A DNA stretch of 64,000 bases from Epsilonproteobacteria bacterium tcs-49. Lineage in GTDB: Bacteria > Campylobacterota > Campylobacteria > Campylobacterales > Sulfurovaceae. Within the stretch, counting starts at the first letter, position 1. Each line of letters opens with the position of its first letter. This document shows positions 46,737 through 57,054 of this stretch, piece by piece. The notes below the pieces were generated by a model. It was given only the letters and a program-made list of their open reading frames with translations, made no database searches and had not been told where the DNA came from. The DNA lies in NCBI GenBank assembly GCA_002049495.1, contig LLYS01000001.1, positions 124,001 through 188,000 of the forward strand. Reading direction: 5' to 3'. The position numbers and the translations under genes were made by a program.

Positions 46737-49700
46737 TTGATAGAGTTAAACAGAGTTTACGTTTTAGACGGCGCGATGGGCACCCAGATACAGGATCTGG
46801 ATATTCCAAAACAGAAGTGGCAGGGCGTCGAGGGGTGCAACGAAATCCTCAACAGCTCCGCCCCCGAACTGGTTTCCAAGATATACAAACGCTACCTCAT
46901 GGCCGGAGCGGATATCATCAAAACCAACACCTTCGGCGCCATGCCGTGGGTACTTGAAGAGTACGACCTGGCGGAAAAAGCCTATGAGCTCAGCTTTCAA
47001 GGCGCCAAACTGGCAAAAGAGCGCTCAGAAGAGTTCAGCACCCCCGAAAAACCCCGCTACGTCGCGGGCGACATCGGCCCGGGGACCAAGCTGCCCTCAC
47101 TCAACCACACCGATTACGACACTATTTACGAAGGTACCAAAATCACCGCGCAGGGGCTTGTAGACGGCGGAGCCGATCTGTTTTTGCTTGAAACCTGCCA
47201 GGATCCTTTGCAGATCAAAGCCGCGCTCAACGCGTGCAACGACGTCGCAACGCAGATCCCCATCATGGTCTCGGCCACCATCGAACTTTCCGGCACCATG
47301 CTTATCGGCACCGACGCGGTGACGCTCGCGCACATTCTGGAGCCTTTCAATATCCTGACTCTGGGCTTTAACTGCGGTACCGGCCCCGAACAGTACAGCA
47401 AGCATGTCAAAGCCCTGAGCGAAGTATGGGACAAACCCATCAGTATCCACGCCAACGCGGGCCTTCCCGAAAACAGAGGGGGCTACACCTACTACCCCAT
47501 GGGGCCCGAAAAGTTCGCTTCGCTGCAAAAGGGCTTTTTGGATATCGACGGGGTGACTATCGTCGGGGGTTGCTGCGGGACCACGCCCCAGCATATCCAG
47601 GCTTTGGCAAAAGCGGTGGAGGGCGTCCCCCCCAAGCCGCCAAAGGGCACCATGGAAAAATCCCTGGCGTCGCTGTACAGCGCCACGACGCTGAAGCAAG
47701 ACCCCGCGCCTTTGCTTATCGGCGAGCGCAGCAACGCCACCGGATCCAAAGCGTTTCGCGAACTGCTGCTGGCCGAGGATTACGCCGGTACGCTCAACGT
47801 CGCCCAGGAGCAGGTACGAAGCGGCGCGCACGTGCTGGATGTGAGCGTGGGCTTTGCCGGACGCGACGAGCGCAAGGATATGGACGCGGTACTGCAGCTG
47901 TACAAAGACAAGGTATCTCTGCCCTTGATGCCCGATTCCACTCAACCCGCCGCGCTGGAGACGGCGCTGAAACATATCGGGGGCAAAGCGATCATCAACT
48001 CGGTCAACCTTGAAGACGGGATCGAAAAGTTTGATGAGATCTGCGCCCTGGCCAAACGCTACGGCACGGCGCTGGTGTGTCTGACCATCGATGAGAAGGG
48101 GATGGCAAAAACCAAAGAGAGAAAGGTACAGATCGCCAAGCGCATCTATGAGCGCGCCACGCAAAAGCACGGGCTGGACCCGAAGGATCTGGTTTTTGAC
48201 CTGCTCACCTTTACCGTAGGCAGCGGTGATGAGGAGTACCGCACCGCCGCTATCGAAACCCTCGAAGCGATCAAAGAGGTGACGGCGCTTTTCCCCCAAA
48301 GCGGTACGGTGCTGGGACTTTCCAACATCTCTTTTGGTTTGGACAAGGATGCGAGGAAATACCTCAACTCGGTATTTTTGCACCACTGTCTCGAAGCGGG
48401 GATGAGTGCGGTGATTATCAACGTCAAGCATGTCATCCCCATGGCAAAGATCAGCGACGAAGACAGAAAAGCGTGCGAAGATCTGCTCTTTAACACCCAC
48501 GACAACGCCCTGTTTGCCTTCATCGAGCATTTTAAAAACAAAGAGGGGGTTTTTGAGGAGCAAAGCGAGGATCTGAGCAGCCTCAGCGACGAGGAGAAGA
48601 TTTACAAGTTTCTGCTTGACGGGGACAAGGAGCGCATGATCGAACACGTCAAGGAGGCAAAAGATCGCCTCGCTCCCGAAAAGATCGTCAACGAAGTGCT
48701 TATCGAAGGGATGAAAGAGATCGGCGAAATGTTCGGCAAGGGCGAGATGCAGCTGCCCTTTGTACTCCAATCGGCCGAAACCATGAAAAAAACGGTGGAT
48801 TTTCTCACCCCCTACCTGCCCAAAACCCAAAAAAAGACCGAAACCACCCTCGTTATCGGCACGGTCAAGGGCGATGTGCACGACGTGGGCAAAAACCTCG
48901 TCGATATCATTTTAAGCAACAACGGCTTTAAAGTGATCAATCTGGGGATCAAGGTCGAGATCGAAGAGTTCATCGACGCCATAGAAAAACACGACCCCGA
49001 CGCCATCGGCATGAGCGGACTGCTGGTCAAATCCACGCAGGTGATGAAAGATTCACTGCAAATACTCAAAGAAAAGGGCTACGACCTGCCCGTACTGCTC
49101 GGCGGCGCGGCGCTGACGAAAAACTTCATCGAAGAGTATTGCCGCCCAAGCTACGACGGCGCGGTGTTTTACTGCAAAGACGCCTTTGACGGCGTCACGG
49201 CGATGGGACGCATCGAAAAGGGCAATCTGGATACCGACCTGCACGGAGACGGTGACAAACCCGCTAAAAAAGAGAAACAAAAGCATGAGATCCCGCCCTT
49301 TGAACAGATCCCAATGCCCGAACCGTTCAAGTGTGACACCCCGCCCTTTTGGGGACGGCGCGTTATGGAGGTGGATAAGGCGCTGGCGTTTGAGTGGATC
49401 AATGAAAAGATGCTTTTTTCCAAGCGCTGGGGCTTCGGGGGTAAAAACCTCTCCAGGGAACAGAAGCAAAAACAGCTGCACGAAACGGTGCATCCGGCGT
49501 ACCTGCGCTTGAAAAAACTGTTTTTGGAAGAGCTGTTCGAACCCACGGTGATCTATGGCTACTTCAGATGCAAAAGCAGAGAAAATGAACTGCTCGTCTA
49601 CGATGAAAAAGGCAGGGAGAAAGTCTTTGGTTTCCAGCGCCAGCACAAGCCCCCCTTTCGCGCGATCCCGGACTTTTTTGACAACAAAGAAGACGTAATC

Positions 49701-50090
49701 GCCTTTACCTGCGTCAGCGCCGGGGCAAAGATCAGCGCATATGAAAAGAAACTCTACGACGCCGGAGAGTTTAGCGAATACTACCTGGTCCACGGCCTGG
49801 GCGCGGAGCTGGCCGAAGCGCTGGCCGAAATCGTGCACAAACAGATCCGTCTGGATCTCAACGTCGATAGCGGCAGTATCAGAGATGTACAATTAAGCGG
49901 CTATCAGGGTGCGCGCTACAGCTTCGGCTACCCCGCCTGCCCCGACCTGGAGCTTAACGAGCCGCTGTTTGAACTGCTGCGGCCCGAGGAGTTTGGTATC
50001 AGCCTGAGCCAAACCCATCAGATCGTCCCGGAGCAATCCACCTCTGCGCTGGTGTGCGTGCATCCCGAAGCAAACTATTTTAATCTATAG
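46737..50090 (+). CDS. metH: Cobalamin-dependent methionine synthase
   Basis: 1117 residues. Homocysteine-binding barrel (DGAMGTQIQ; zinc ligands in NCGTGP and GGCCGTTP), pterin-binding domain (IGERSNATGSKAFRELL), cobalamin domain with the His ligand in DVHDVGKNLVDIIL, and an AdoMet-binding activation domain (about 880-1117) ending in HPEANYFNL. The start is most likely TTG at 46737, six bases after AGGA; an out-of-frame ATG ATT TGA overlaps it. Full-length enzyme. Confidence 0.96.
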   Translation: MIELNRVYVLDGAMGTQIQDLDIPKQKWQGVEGCNEILNSSAPELVSKIYKRYLMAGADIIKTNTFGAMPWVLEEYDLAEKAYELSFQGAKLAKERSEEFSTPEKPRYVAGDIGPGTKLPSLNHTDYDTIYEGTKITAQGLVDGGADLFLLETCQDPLQIKAALNACNDVATQIPIMVSATIELSGTMLIGTDAVTLAHILEPFNILTLGFNCGTGPEQYSKHVKALSEVWDKPISIHANAGLPENRGGYTYYPMGPEKFASLQKGFLDIDGVTIVGGCCGTTPQHIQALAKAVEGVPPKPPKGTMEKSLASLYSATTLKQDPAPLLIGERSNATGSKAFRELLLAEDYAGTLNVAQEQVRSGAHVLDVSVGFAGRDERKDMDAVLQLYKDKVSLPLMPDSTQPAALETALKHIGGKAIINSVNLEDGIEKFDEICALAKRYGTALVCLTIDEKGMAKTKERKVQIAKRIYERATQKHGLDPKDLVFDLLTFTVGSGDEEYRTAAIETLEAIKEVTALFPQSGTVLGLSNISFGLDKDARKYLNSVFLHHCLEAGMSAVIINVKHVIPMAKISDEDRKACEDLLFNTHDNALFAFIEHFKNKEGVFEEQSEDLSSLSDEEKIYKFLLDGDKERMIEHVKEAKDRLAPEKIVNEVLIEGMKEIGEMFGKGEMQLPFVLQSAETMKKTVDFLTPYLPKTQKKTETTLVIGTVKGDVHDVGKNLVDIILSNNGFKVINLGIKVEIEEFIDAIEKHDPDAIGMSGLLVKSTQVMKDSLQILKEKGYDLPVLLGGAALTKNFIEEYCRPSYDGAVFYCKDAFDGVTAMGRIEKGNLDTDLHGDGDKPAKKEKQKHEIPPFEQIPMPEPFKCDTPPFWGRRVMEVDKALAFEWINEKMLFSKRWGFGGKNLSREQKQKQLHETVHPAYLRLKKLFLEELFEPTVIYGYFRCKSRENELLVYDEKGREKVFGFQRQHKPPFRAIPDFFDNKEDVIAFTCVSAGAKISAYEKKLYDAGEFSEYYLVHGLGAELAEALAEIVHKQIRLDLNVDSGSIRDVQLSGYQGARYSFGYPACPDLELNEPLFELLRPEEFGISLSQTHQIVPEQSTSALVCVHPEANYFNL

Positions 50091-50098
50091 GAGAGAAA

Positions 50099-50848
50099 AT
50101 GAAAGCGTTGGAACTGGTTGTTATCTTTACTCTGTTTTTGGCGGTACTGTTTATCCCGCTCTCAAGACATATTGACCTGCAGCCCCCGCAGACAAAACAG
50201 ATCGCCAAGGAGCCGGAGGTTCAAGCCAAGCCCGCTCCCGAAAAGGAGAAAAAGCCCCTCCCCGTCAGCGAAAAGAAGAAGCGCTTTTTAAATACGGTGC
50301 TGCCTGCGGTGCAAAAGGTATATGCCAAACTGGACAAGCGCTACGAAATGGCTAAACAAGCCATTGAAAACAACAGTTCCAAAGAGTTTATAAATAATTT
50401 GAAACAGGAGTATGACGTCCAAAGCGACGAAGCGCTGCTGCGCGCGCTTAAACCCCACCCCAAAAGCATCGCTTTGGCGCAGGCCGCGGTGGAGAGCGCG
50501 TGGGCGACGTCGCGCTTTTTCAAATTGGCCAACAACCTGTTCGGGGTGTGGTCCTTTAGTGAAAACGAACCCCGGGTAGCGGCGAAGGGCAGCCGGGAGG
50601 GGCAAACGGTTTGGCTGCGCAAATACGACAGTGTCGCCGACAGTGTGGAACACTACTACAAAACCATCGCGACGGGCTTTGCCTACAAGGAGTTCCGCAA
50701 AAAAAAGATGCAGACGGACAACCCCTATACTCTGGTCAAAAAGCTGCACCGCTACTCTGAAAAGGGGGATGCCTACGGCAAGCTTCTATCCGCGATCATC
50801 AAGCACAACAAATTTCACAGGTATGACGAAATGCCCGACAATTCGTAA
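50099..50848 (+). CDS. Bax-like glucosaminidase-domain protein
   Basis: 249 residues. An N-terminal signal anchor (about 6-22), a proline-rich lysine linker, then a Bax/FlgJ-type glucosaminidase region: LPAVQKVYAKLDKRYEMAK, SIALAQAAVESAWATSRF (catalytic Glu in VESAW), NNLFGVWSF, and the C-terminal YGKLLSAIIKHNKF. The role is murein remodelling in the periplasm. It follows metH by eight bases with GGAGAG before its ATG. Confidence 0.8.
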   Translation: MKALELVVIFTLFLAVLFIPLSRHIDLQPPQTKQIAKEPEVQAKPAPEKEKKPLPVSEKKKRFLNTVLPAVQKVYAKLDKRYEMAKQAIENNSSKEFINNLKQEYDVQSDEALLRALKPHPKSIALAQAAVESAWATSRFFKLANNLFGVWSFSENEPRVAAKGSREGQTVWLRKYDSVADSVEHYYKTIATGFAYKEFRKKKMQTDNPYTLVKKLHRYSEKGDAYGKLLSAIIKHNKFHRYDEMPDNS

Positions 50849-50890
50849 TCCTCTTCTTTTCTTTAAAAAAATATTAAATTCGTAGCACTA

Positions 50891-50917
50891 ATGCAGCAAT
50901 TACAGATTTTGCTGCAT
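50891..50917 (+). terminator. Possible terminator hairpin after the bax-like gene
   Basis: ATGCAGCAA and TTGCTGCAT are perfect 9-bp complements around a nine-base loop. The following T run is short and broken (TTGTTAC), so termination may be weak. Confidence 0.4.
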
Positions 50918-50991
50918 TTGTTACCGCATTCGCACATTTTTTGGGTAAAATATGAAACTATTCTATATGTGACAAAAATGTGAGAGTGGCT

Positions 50992-53208
50992 ATGCAGTTA
51001 AAAATTCGACATAAATTACTTCTGTTAATCTTTATCCCCATCTGTCTTACTTTCGCGCTTATTCTCTTTACCTTTTACAGCCACTTTGAAGACCATTTTA
51101 AAGACCACGCCCTGGAACAGACCCAGCGCGACATCGAACTCTTTACCAAACGGATCCAATCCCTGAAAAAAACGGTTACGGAGTATACGCAAAGCCTTGC
51201 CGGGGATGAAGCGCTGCTTACCTCGATGAACCTGATCGTCAACTATGAAGACCCCAGTAAATACTATAAACTGATCTTTGACAAGGAGAAACGGAAACTG
51301 CTGGAACAAAGCGAAGCGTTTCTTTCCGATTACCACCGCTACCATCTACTCTTTTTCTCCCCCGAAAAAAAGCTGATCGCTTACAAAGATGCTCAAAAAG
51401 GCGCCGACCGCCGCATCATCTCCAGCTACGACGCTACGATGCAGCCGGTTTATCTCGATCAAAACGGAGAACCCGTTTCCCCGGCACAGGATATTCCGCT
51501 GCAGCTTGACGATAGCGGCAGGGTTTTTTTGCCCCATAAACAAACCCTCTATATCCAGATCCGTCAAAAGCTGCAGCACACGGACGGCAGACTGCTTGGC
51601 TACGTCAAAGTGCTGTTGCCGATCAACAGGGAACATTTTCAGATCCTGACAAACAGTATCCCCAACGATTTCTGGATCAAAACAAGGTATTTCACCCTCA
51701 GCAAATCCCAAAAACCTTTAAACGTACAGTTTACCCAGCTGCTTACTTCCGAAGCACCGGCGGGCGAAACCCCTTCGCATCTGATCTACTTTAAGCGGTT
51801 GTGTAAAAAAAGCGATAAAGTTCCCATGGTTTTTGCCGTCTCCGGGTTTAGCAAGAACAAGCTTTTCGGACAGCTGAAGGGTATGGTCTACCAGGGCGGT
51901 TTGATCGTCACGGGGGCTTTTTTGCTGCACATTCTGCTGGTTTCTTTTTTTACGGGTCGCTATATTCTCCAACCCCTGAACGATCTTCTCGGCTCCATCA
52001 AGGGCTTAAGGGGAAAGGAGTTTCACCCCATCGATATCAAAAGCAGTGATGAGCTGGGCCAGATCAGTACGGAGTTTAACCAACTCTCTTTGGAGCTGCA
52101 AAGTTCCGTCCTGAGCCTGGAGCGCAGCAACCTGCTTTTGCAAAACATCCTCGATACGGTCCCTATCCGTATCTTTATCAAAGACAGGAAGGGCCACTAT
52201 ATCAAAGCCAACAAGCAGTTCCTGACCGATACGGGATATACAGATGAAGAGGAGATCATCGGCAAAAGCGATTTTGAACTTCCCTGGAGCGAGGAGGAAG
52301 CGAAGCATTTTATCAAAGATGATCAAGCCGTCGTCAAAGACGGCCGCTCCTTTTACCGTATCGAAGAGTCCCAGACGAGAAGGGACGGCTCCGTAGCCAC
52401 CCTGCTGACCTCTAAGGTACCTTTGAAAAACGCCGAGGGGGAGATCATAGGTCTTTTGGGGATGTATGACGATATCACCGCCCAGAAAAACTTGAAAAGC
52501 AAACTGATGGAGAAGGAGAAATACCTCCTGCACCAAAGCCGCCTGGCCCAGATGGGGGAGATGATCAGTATGATCGCCCACCAGTGGCGCCAACCGCTGA
52601 CGGCTATCAGCTCCACCGCCAACTCCATGAGTTTGAAGCTGGCGATGGATAACTTTGACAAGGAGTATTTCAACCGGCGCCTTGAAAATATCACCAAATA
52701 CTCCCAGCACCTCTCCGAAACCATCGATGATTTCAGAAACTTCTTTAAAAAGCATAAGGATAAAAAGGAGATCACGCTGGAGAAGGTGGTGGAGGATTCG
52801 CTCAATATTATCCAAACCTCTTTGCAAAACAGAGAGATCACCGTATATAAAGATTTCAACTGCTTTAAAACCTTTAAGACTTATCCCAACGAGTTGCGTC
52901 AAGTGGTGCTGAACCTCATCAAAAACGCGGAGGATATCCTTATAGAACAGGAGATGGAGGAAAAATGGATCAAAATCCAAACAGAATTCAAAAACGGCAA
53001 GCACCTTTTGCTTGTCAGCGATAACGCCGGAGGTATCGATGAAACGATCATGGATAAGATATTTGAACCCTACTTTTCCACAAAACAGAACCGGGACGGG
53101 ACGGGATTGGGACTTTATATGTCTAAAATAATAATCGAAGAGCATTGTCACGGAAAACTCAGCGTTTCCAACGACCGACACGGAGCAGTATTCAAGGTGG
53201 AATTATGA
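50992..53208 (+). CDS. Sensor histidine kinase (Cache-like, HAMP, PAS)
   Basis: 738 residues from the ATG at 50992. TM1 (about 8-26), a periplasmic sensing domain (30-300), TM2 (about 305-325), HAMP, PAS (LDTVPIRIFIKDRKGHYIKANKQFL), HisKA with LAQMGEMISMIAHQWRQPLT (His in IAHQW) and HATPase (ELRQVVLNLIKNAEDIL, GTGLGLYMSKIIIEEH). It is paralogous to the kinase at 54930 with a very similar catalytic half. Its stop overlaps the next gene (ATGA), a receiver-GGDEF-EAL protein. Confidence 0.9.
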   Translation: MQLKIRHKLLLLIFIPICLTFALILFTFYSHFEDHFKDHALEQTQRDIELFTKRIQSLKKTVTEYTQSLAGDEALLTSMNLIVNYEDPSKYYKLIFDKEKRKLLEQSEAFLSDYHRYHLLFFSPEKKLIAYKDAQKGADRRIISSYDATMQPVYLDQNGEPVSPAQDIPLQLDDSGRVFLPHKQTLYIQIRQKLQHTDGRLLGYVKVLLPINREHFQILTNSIPNDFWIKTRYFTLSKSQKPLNVQFTQLLTSEAPAGETPSHLIYFKRLCKKSDKVPMVFAVSGFSKNKLFGQLKGMVYQGGLIVTGAFLLHILLVSFFTGRYILQPLNDLLGSIKGLRGKEFHPIDIKSSDELGQISTEFNQLSLELQSSVLSLERSNLLLQNILDTVPIRIFIKDRKGHYIKANKQFLTDTGYTDEEEIIGKSDFELPWSEEEAKHFIKDDQAVVKDGRSFYRIEESQTRRDGSVATLLTSKVPLKNAEGEIIGLLGMYDDITAQKNLKSKLMEKEKYLLHQSRLAQMGEMISMIAHQWRQPLTAISSTANSMSLKLAMDNFDKEYFNRRLENITKYSQHLSETIDDFRNFFKKHKDKKEITLEKVVEDSLNIIQTSLQNREITVYKDFNCFKTFKTYPNELRQVVLNLIKNAEDILIEQEMEEKWIKIQTEFKNGKHLLLVSDNAGGIDETIMDKIFEPYFSTKQNRDGTGLGLYMSKIIIEEHCHGKLSVSNDRHGAVFKVEL

Positions 53209-54933
53209 ATGTAGAAAAGATCAAAACGTTGCATAAGTTTGGAAAATCCCTGCGGATTCTTTATGTGGAAGACAATACCGAAGCCAGGGAATCGACCCTG
53301 GACGTTTTACACGATATCTTCCACGATATCACCGTCGCACTGGACGGCATCGACGGGTTGGAAAAATTCCAAAGCGAACACTTCGACCTGGTCATCACCG
53401 ATATCAATATGCCCAAACTCAACGGCATCGACATGGTCGAAAAGATCCGTGACAAAGATGCCGACGTTCCCATTTTGATCACCTCCGCTTACAGCGACTC
53501 GGGCTACTTCATGGAAACGATCAAGCTGGGCGTGGAGGGATACCTGCTCAAACCCATCGACCTGGAGCAGTTCATCGACGCGTTGACAAAAGCCCTGGAA
53601 AAGATCAAACTGCGCACGGAAAACGAACAGTACAAGCAGGAGCTTGAAAAGGAGAATCAAACCCTTTCAAAAAATATCAAAAGCACTACCGAATTGCTGC
53701 AAAAGCAGATGTTTACCGACCAGTTGACCGGTTTGCAAAACCGGGCCGCCCTGGATCGCGACATCGAAACCCACCGGGAAAAAGACGGAACCTCCCTGAT
53801 TCTGCTCGATATCAACAACTTCAAAAATTTCAACGCCCTGTACGAGTTGGATACGGGCAACAGTATCCTCAAACACTTCGCGAAGGAGCTGGGAGCTGGA
53901 GATATTCGCTTCCCAAAGCGGATACCGGGTTTCCGCCGACGAATTCGCGCTGCTGCACGTCCAGGAGGATTTCTGCTTCGAACAGCTGCATGAGGATATC
54001 TCGGCACTGCTGGAGAGCTTTGACAATTATGAACTGTTCATGCAAGACGAAAAGATCATCATCAATATCACCATGGGCATCGCCCTGCGCGACGGCGGCC
54101 TCTTTACAAAAGCCAGCGTCTCCCTGGATGAAGCAAAAGCAAAAAATAAAAAGTTCATCATCTACGATAACTCTTTGGATACCACAAAGGAGCTCAAAGA
54201 TGTTTTTTACTGGCAAAACGAGATCAAAAAAGCGCTGGAGCAAAACCGCATCATCCCCTTTTTCCAACCCATCTTCGATAAAGAGCAACGGATCTTAAAA
54301 TATGAATCGCTGATGCGGATGAAAAAGGAGCACAGCCACGAGTTCATCTCACCCTTTTTCTTTCTGGAAGTTTCACTCAAAACCAAACAGTATGATTTTA
54401 TCAGCGAAATGATGATTACCAAGGTGCTGGAGATCGCAAGAAAACACGATGATAAAACCTTTACTATCAATCTGGGCTACCGCGATATCCAAAACGCCAA
54501 CATCAAAAAACTGTTTGCGGACTATATCCGGCGCTCCAAAGAGGAAAACAAACGCTGCAATCTGATTTTTGAAATTGTCGAAAGTCAGGATATCGACAAC
54601 TATAAACAGCTGAAGGAGTTTTTCGATTCCTTCCGCTGCAGCGATCTGAAAATTGCTATCGACGATTTTGGCAGCGGGTATTCCAACTTTACGCAGATCC
54701 TTTCGATCATGCCCGAATATATCAAAATCGACGGTTCCCTGATCAAAAATATCGACCACGATATCCAGTCGCTGGCTCTGGTCAAAGCGATTTTGAGCTT
54801 TGCCAAACGCTTAAATATCAAAACCATCGCCGAATTCGTCCACTCCGAGGAGATCTTTGAAATCCTCAAAGCTGAGGGGATCGACGAATTCCAGGGCTTC
54901 TATCTGGCCGAACCCACCGAGGATCTGCTTTGA
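53205..54933 (+). pseudogene. Receiver-GGDEF-EAL regulator, frameshifted by a 7-bp duplication
   Basis: Receiver domain (ILYVEDNTEARESTLDVL; Asp in ITDINMPKLNG), GGDEF domain (FTDQLTGLQNRAALDRDIE), and an EAL domain (YESLMRM, FEIVESQDI, IAIDDFGSGYSN, IKIDGSLIK). The tandem repeat GGAGCTG GGAGCTG at 53885-53898 breaks the frame; removing one copy restores 1722 nt, 573 residues, and reads KELEIFASQSGYRVSADEFALL, a degenerate GGDEF loop. The EAL domain keeps its Glu, Asn, Asp-Asp and Lys catalytic residues, so the intact protein would be a c-di-GMP phosphodiesterase. As it stands, the product ends shortly after the break. Confidence 0.85.
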
Positions 54934-57044
54934 TAAAACTTTTCAAACGGTATGAACAGCATCTGGTTTTTATCCTCTTGCTGCTGGCGGGGTGCAGCGC
55001 CTTGGTCTATATCAACGTGGATAAAAACGACAGGGTCCGCTACTTTTTGGAAAATGCGCAAAAAAGCCTGCAGATCCATTTCAATACCATTTACGAAAAC
55101 TACCGGATCGCTTCGAACAATATTCATATCTCCCTGCTGCAAGAGGAGGCGGTCACCCGGATTATGGACCAAGCTAACGGTGCGGGCAAGGAGCAAAAGG
55201 CCAAACTGCGCCATACCCTTTACGGCATGCTTGCCGAACGTTACGAGCGGATCAAGAAATTTGGAGTGGAGCAGTTTCATTTTCACCTGAAAAACAATGA
55301 AAGCTTTCTTCGGCTGCATAAACCGGAAAAATTCGGCGATAACCTCAGCGATATACGCTACAGCGTGCGCTACACCAATGCCAACCAAAAACCCGTAGAG
55401 GGGTTTGAGACCGGCCGTATCGTCCACGGCTTCCGCTTTGTTTATCCGCTGTTTCATGACAGCCGCCACGTAGGCAGCGTCGAAATCTCCATGTCTTCTC
55501 GTATTTTTCAAGCCACGATGGAAAACTCCTTCAAAAACGATATCAATATCATTTTGAAAAAGGATGTGGTACTGGAGAAGCTGTGGAAGGAGGAGCTGCA
55601 CAGCCACTATAAGCAAAGTAAAGAACACCCCGATTATCTGCAGGCGCGATTTGACGAAAACCCCCACACCCTTCCCAGGATACGCGACGTTTCCAGACAG
55701 TTGCAAAAGGGGCGCCCCTTTTCCATCTACGACCCCGAGTATGAGCGGGTCGTCAGCTTTCTGCCTTTGAGAAATATACGGGAGAAAAAAGTGGTGGGCT
55801 ATATCGTTTCCTATAGCCCCTCAAGCTACATTCCCAAAGTCTACAGCGACTACTACACCCTTACTTTCTCCATTATCGGGGTATTGGCGCTGCTGTTTTA
55901 TTTTTTGAAAAAAGATTTTAACTACAAGCGCAGTTTGCGAGAAAGCGTAGAGCAGAAAACGGCGGAGTTAAAAACCGCCAATACCCAGCTTCAGGAGCGA
56001 ATCGCCGAGATCAACCACCTGATCAACGGGGCGATGGAAGCGATCATGATCTACAAAGACGGCGGATGTATCGATTGTAACAGTGCCGCGGTGCAGATGT
56101 TTAGCGCCGACGACAAGATCGATCTGCTGCAAAGCTCCCTGTATGAGCACTTTCCCAGGAACCGCCACGAACTTTTACGCACCCGCACGAAAGCCGGCGA
56201 TACGGAAAGCTTCGAACTGACGGCACTCACCCTGCGCGGGGAGGAGTTCCCCGTTTTGATGCGTCTGCACGAGTATACAAAGGGGGGCCACAGTTTTCTG
56301 GTAACGACGGTGATGGATCTGAGCGACCTCAAAGAGAAAGAGAAAACGCTTATGCACCAAAACCGCTTGGCGCAGATGGGAGAGATGATCAGTATGATCG
56401 CCCACCAGTGGCGCCAACCGTTGACGGCGATTAGTTCCACGGCCAATACCCTCTATCTCAAAACCTCCATGGACCGCTTCGACAAGGGGTTTTTCACCGA
56501 CCGTTTGGAAAAGATCGCCACCTACTCCCAGCACCTTTCAAGCACCATCGATGATTTTAGAAACTTTTTCAAACGCCACAAGGAGCAGCGCGAAATCACG
56601 CTGGAGGAGCTGTGTGACGATTCCATAAGCATTATCGAAACCTCCCTGCAGTCCAAAGGTATCGAACTTTACAGGGATTATCGGGCCAATACCAAACTCT
56701 TAACCTACCCCAACGAACTGCGGCAGGTGGTGCTCAACCTGTTGAAAAACGCGGAGGATATTCTCATCGAATCCAAAAAGCAAAGCAAGTGGATCACAGT
56801 CAAAACCCGTATTCTACAAAATGGAGAGTTAGCCGTGATTGTGGGGGATAACGGCGGCGGAATAAAAGATGCTATAATGGAAAAAATTTTCGACCCCTAC
56901 TTTTCGACGAAAACCGGGAAAGACGGAACGGGGTTGGGGCTTTATATGTCCAAAACGATCGTCGAGGACCACTGTAACGGTACGATCCGTGTTCGCAATA
57001 CCACTGAAGGGGCGGAGTTTACGATCGCGCTAGCAACACAATAA
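54930..57044 (+). CDS. Sensor histidine kinase (periplasmic sensor, PAS)
   Basis: 704 residues with a likely TTG start overlapping the TGA of the EAL gene. One helix (about 9-27), a periplasmic sensor (30-300), a second helix (about 305-325), coiled coil, a PAS-like domain (LINGAMEAIMIYKDGGCIDCNSAAVQMF), HisKA (LAQMGEMISMIAHQWRQPLT) and HATPase (ELRQVVLNLLKNAEDIL, GTGLGLYMSKTIVEDH). The catalytic half is very close to that of the kinase at 50992. The receiver-kinase gene follows after ten bases. Confidence 0.9.
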   Translation: MIKLFKRYEQHLVFILLLLAGCSALVYINVDKNDRVRYFLENAQKSLQIHFNTIYENYRIASNNIHISLLQEEAVTRIMDQANGAGKEQKAKLRHTLYGMLAERYERIKKFGVEQFHFHLKNNESFLRLHKPEKFGDNLSDIRYSVRYTNANQKPVEGFETGRIVHGFRFVYPLFHDSRHVGSVEISMSSRIFQATMENSFKNDINIILKKDVVLEKLWKEELHSHYKQSKEHPDYLQARFDENPHTLPRIRDVSRQLQKGRPFSIYDPEYERVVSFLPLRNIREKKVVGYIVSYSPSSYIPKVYSDYYTLTFSIIGVLALLFYFLKKDFNYKRSLRESVEQKTAELKTANTQLQERIAEINHLINGAMEAIMIYKDGGCIDCNSAAVQMFSADDKIDLLQSSLYEHFPRNRHELLRTRTKAGDTESFELTALTLRGEEFPVLMRLHEYTKGGHSFLVTTVMDLSDLKEKEKTLMHQNRLAQMGEMISMIAHQWRQPLTAISSTANTLYLKTSMDRFDKGFFTDRLEKIATYSQHLSSTIDDFRNFFKRHKEQREITLEELCDDSISIIETSLQSKGIELYRDYRANTKLLTYPNELRQVVLNLLKNAEDILIESKKQSKWITVKTRILQNGELAVIVGDNGGGIKDAIMEKIFDPYFSTKTGKDGTGLGLYMSKTIVEDHCNGTIRVRNTTEGAEFTIALATQ

Positions 57045-57054
57045 GGAGAAGACG

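Noticed and set aside
46732-46740. ATG ATT TGA mini-ORF at the metH start, considered as a leader peptide
   Set aside because: Two codons only and too close to AGGA for initiation; it is out of frame with metH and probably chance.
47097-48881. Long open frame antisense to metH (594 codons)
   Set aside because: Shadow frame; no recognisable domain, and the metH frame is complete with all motifs.
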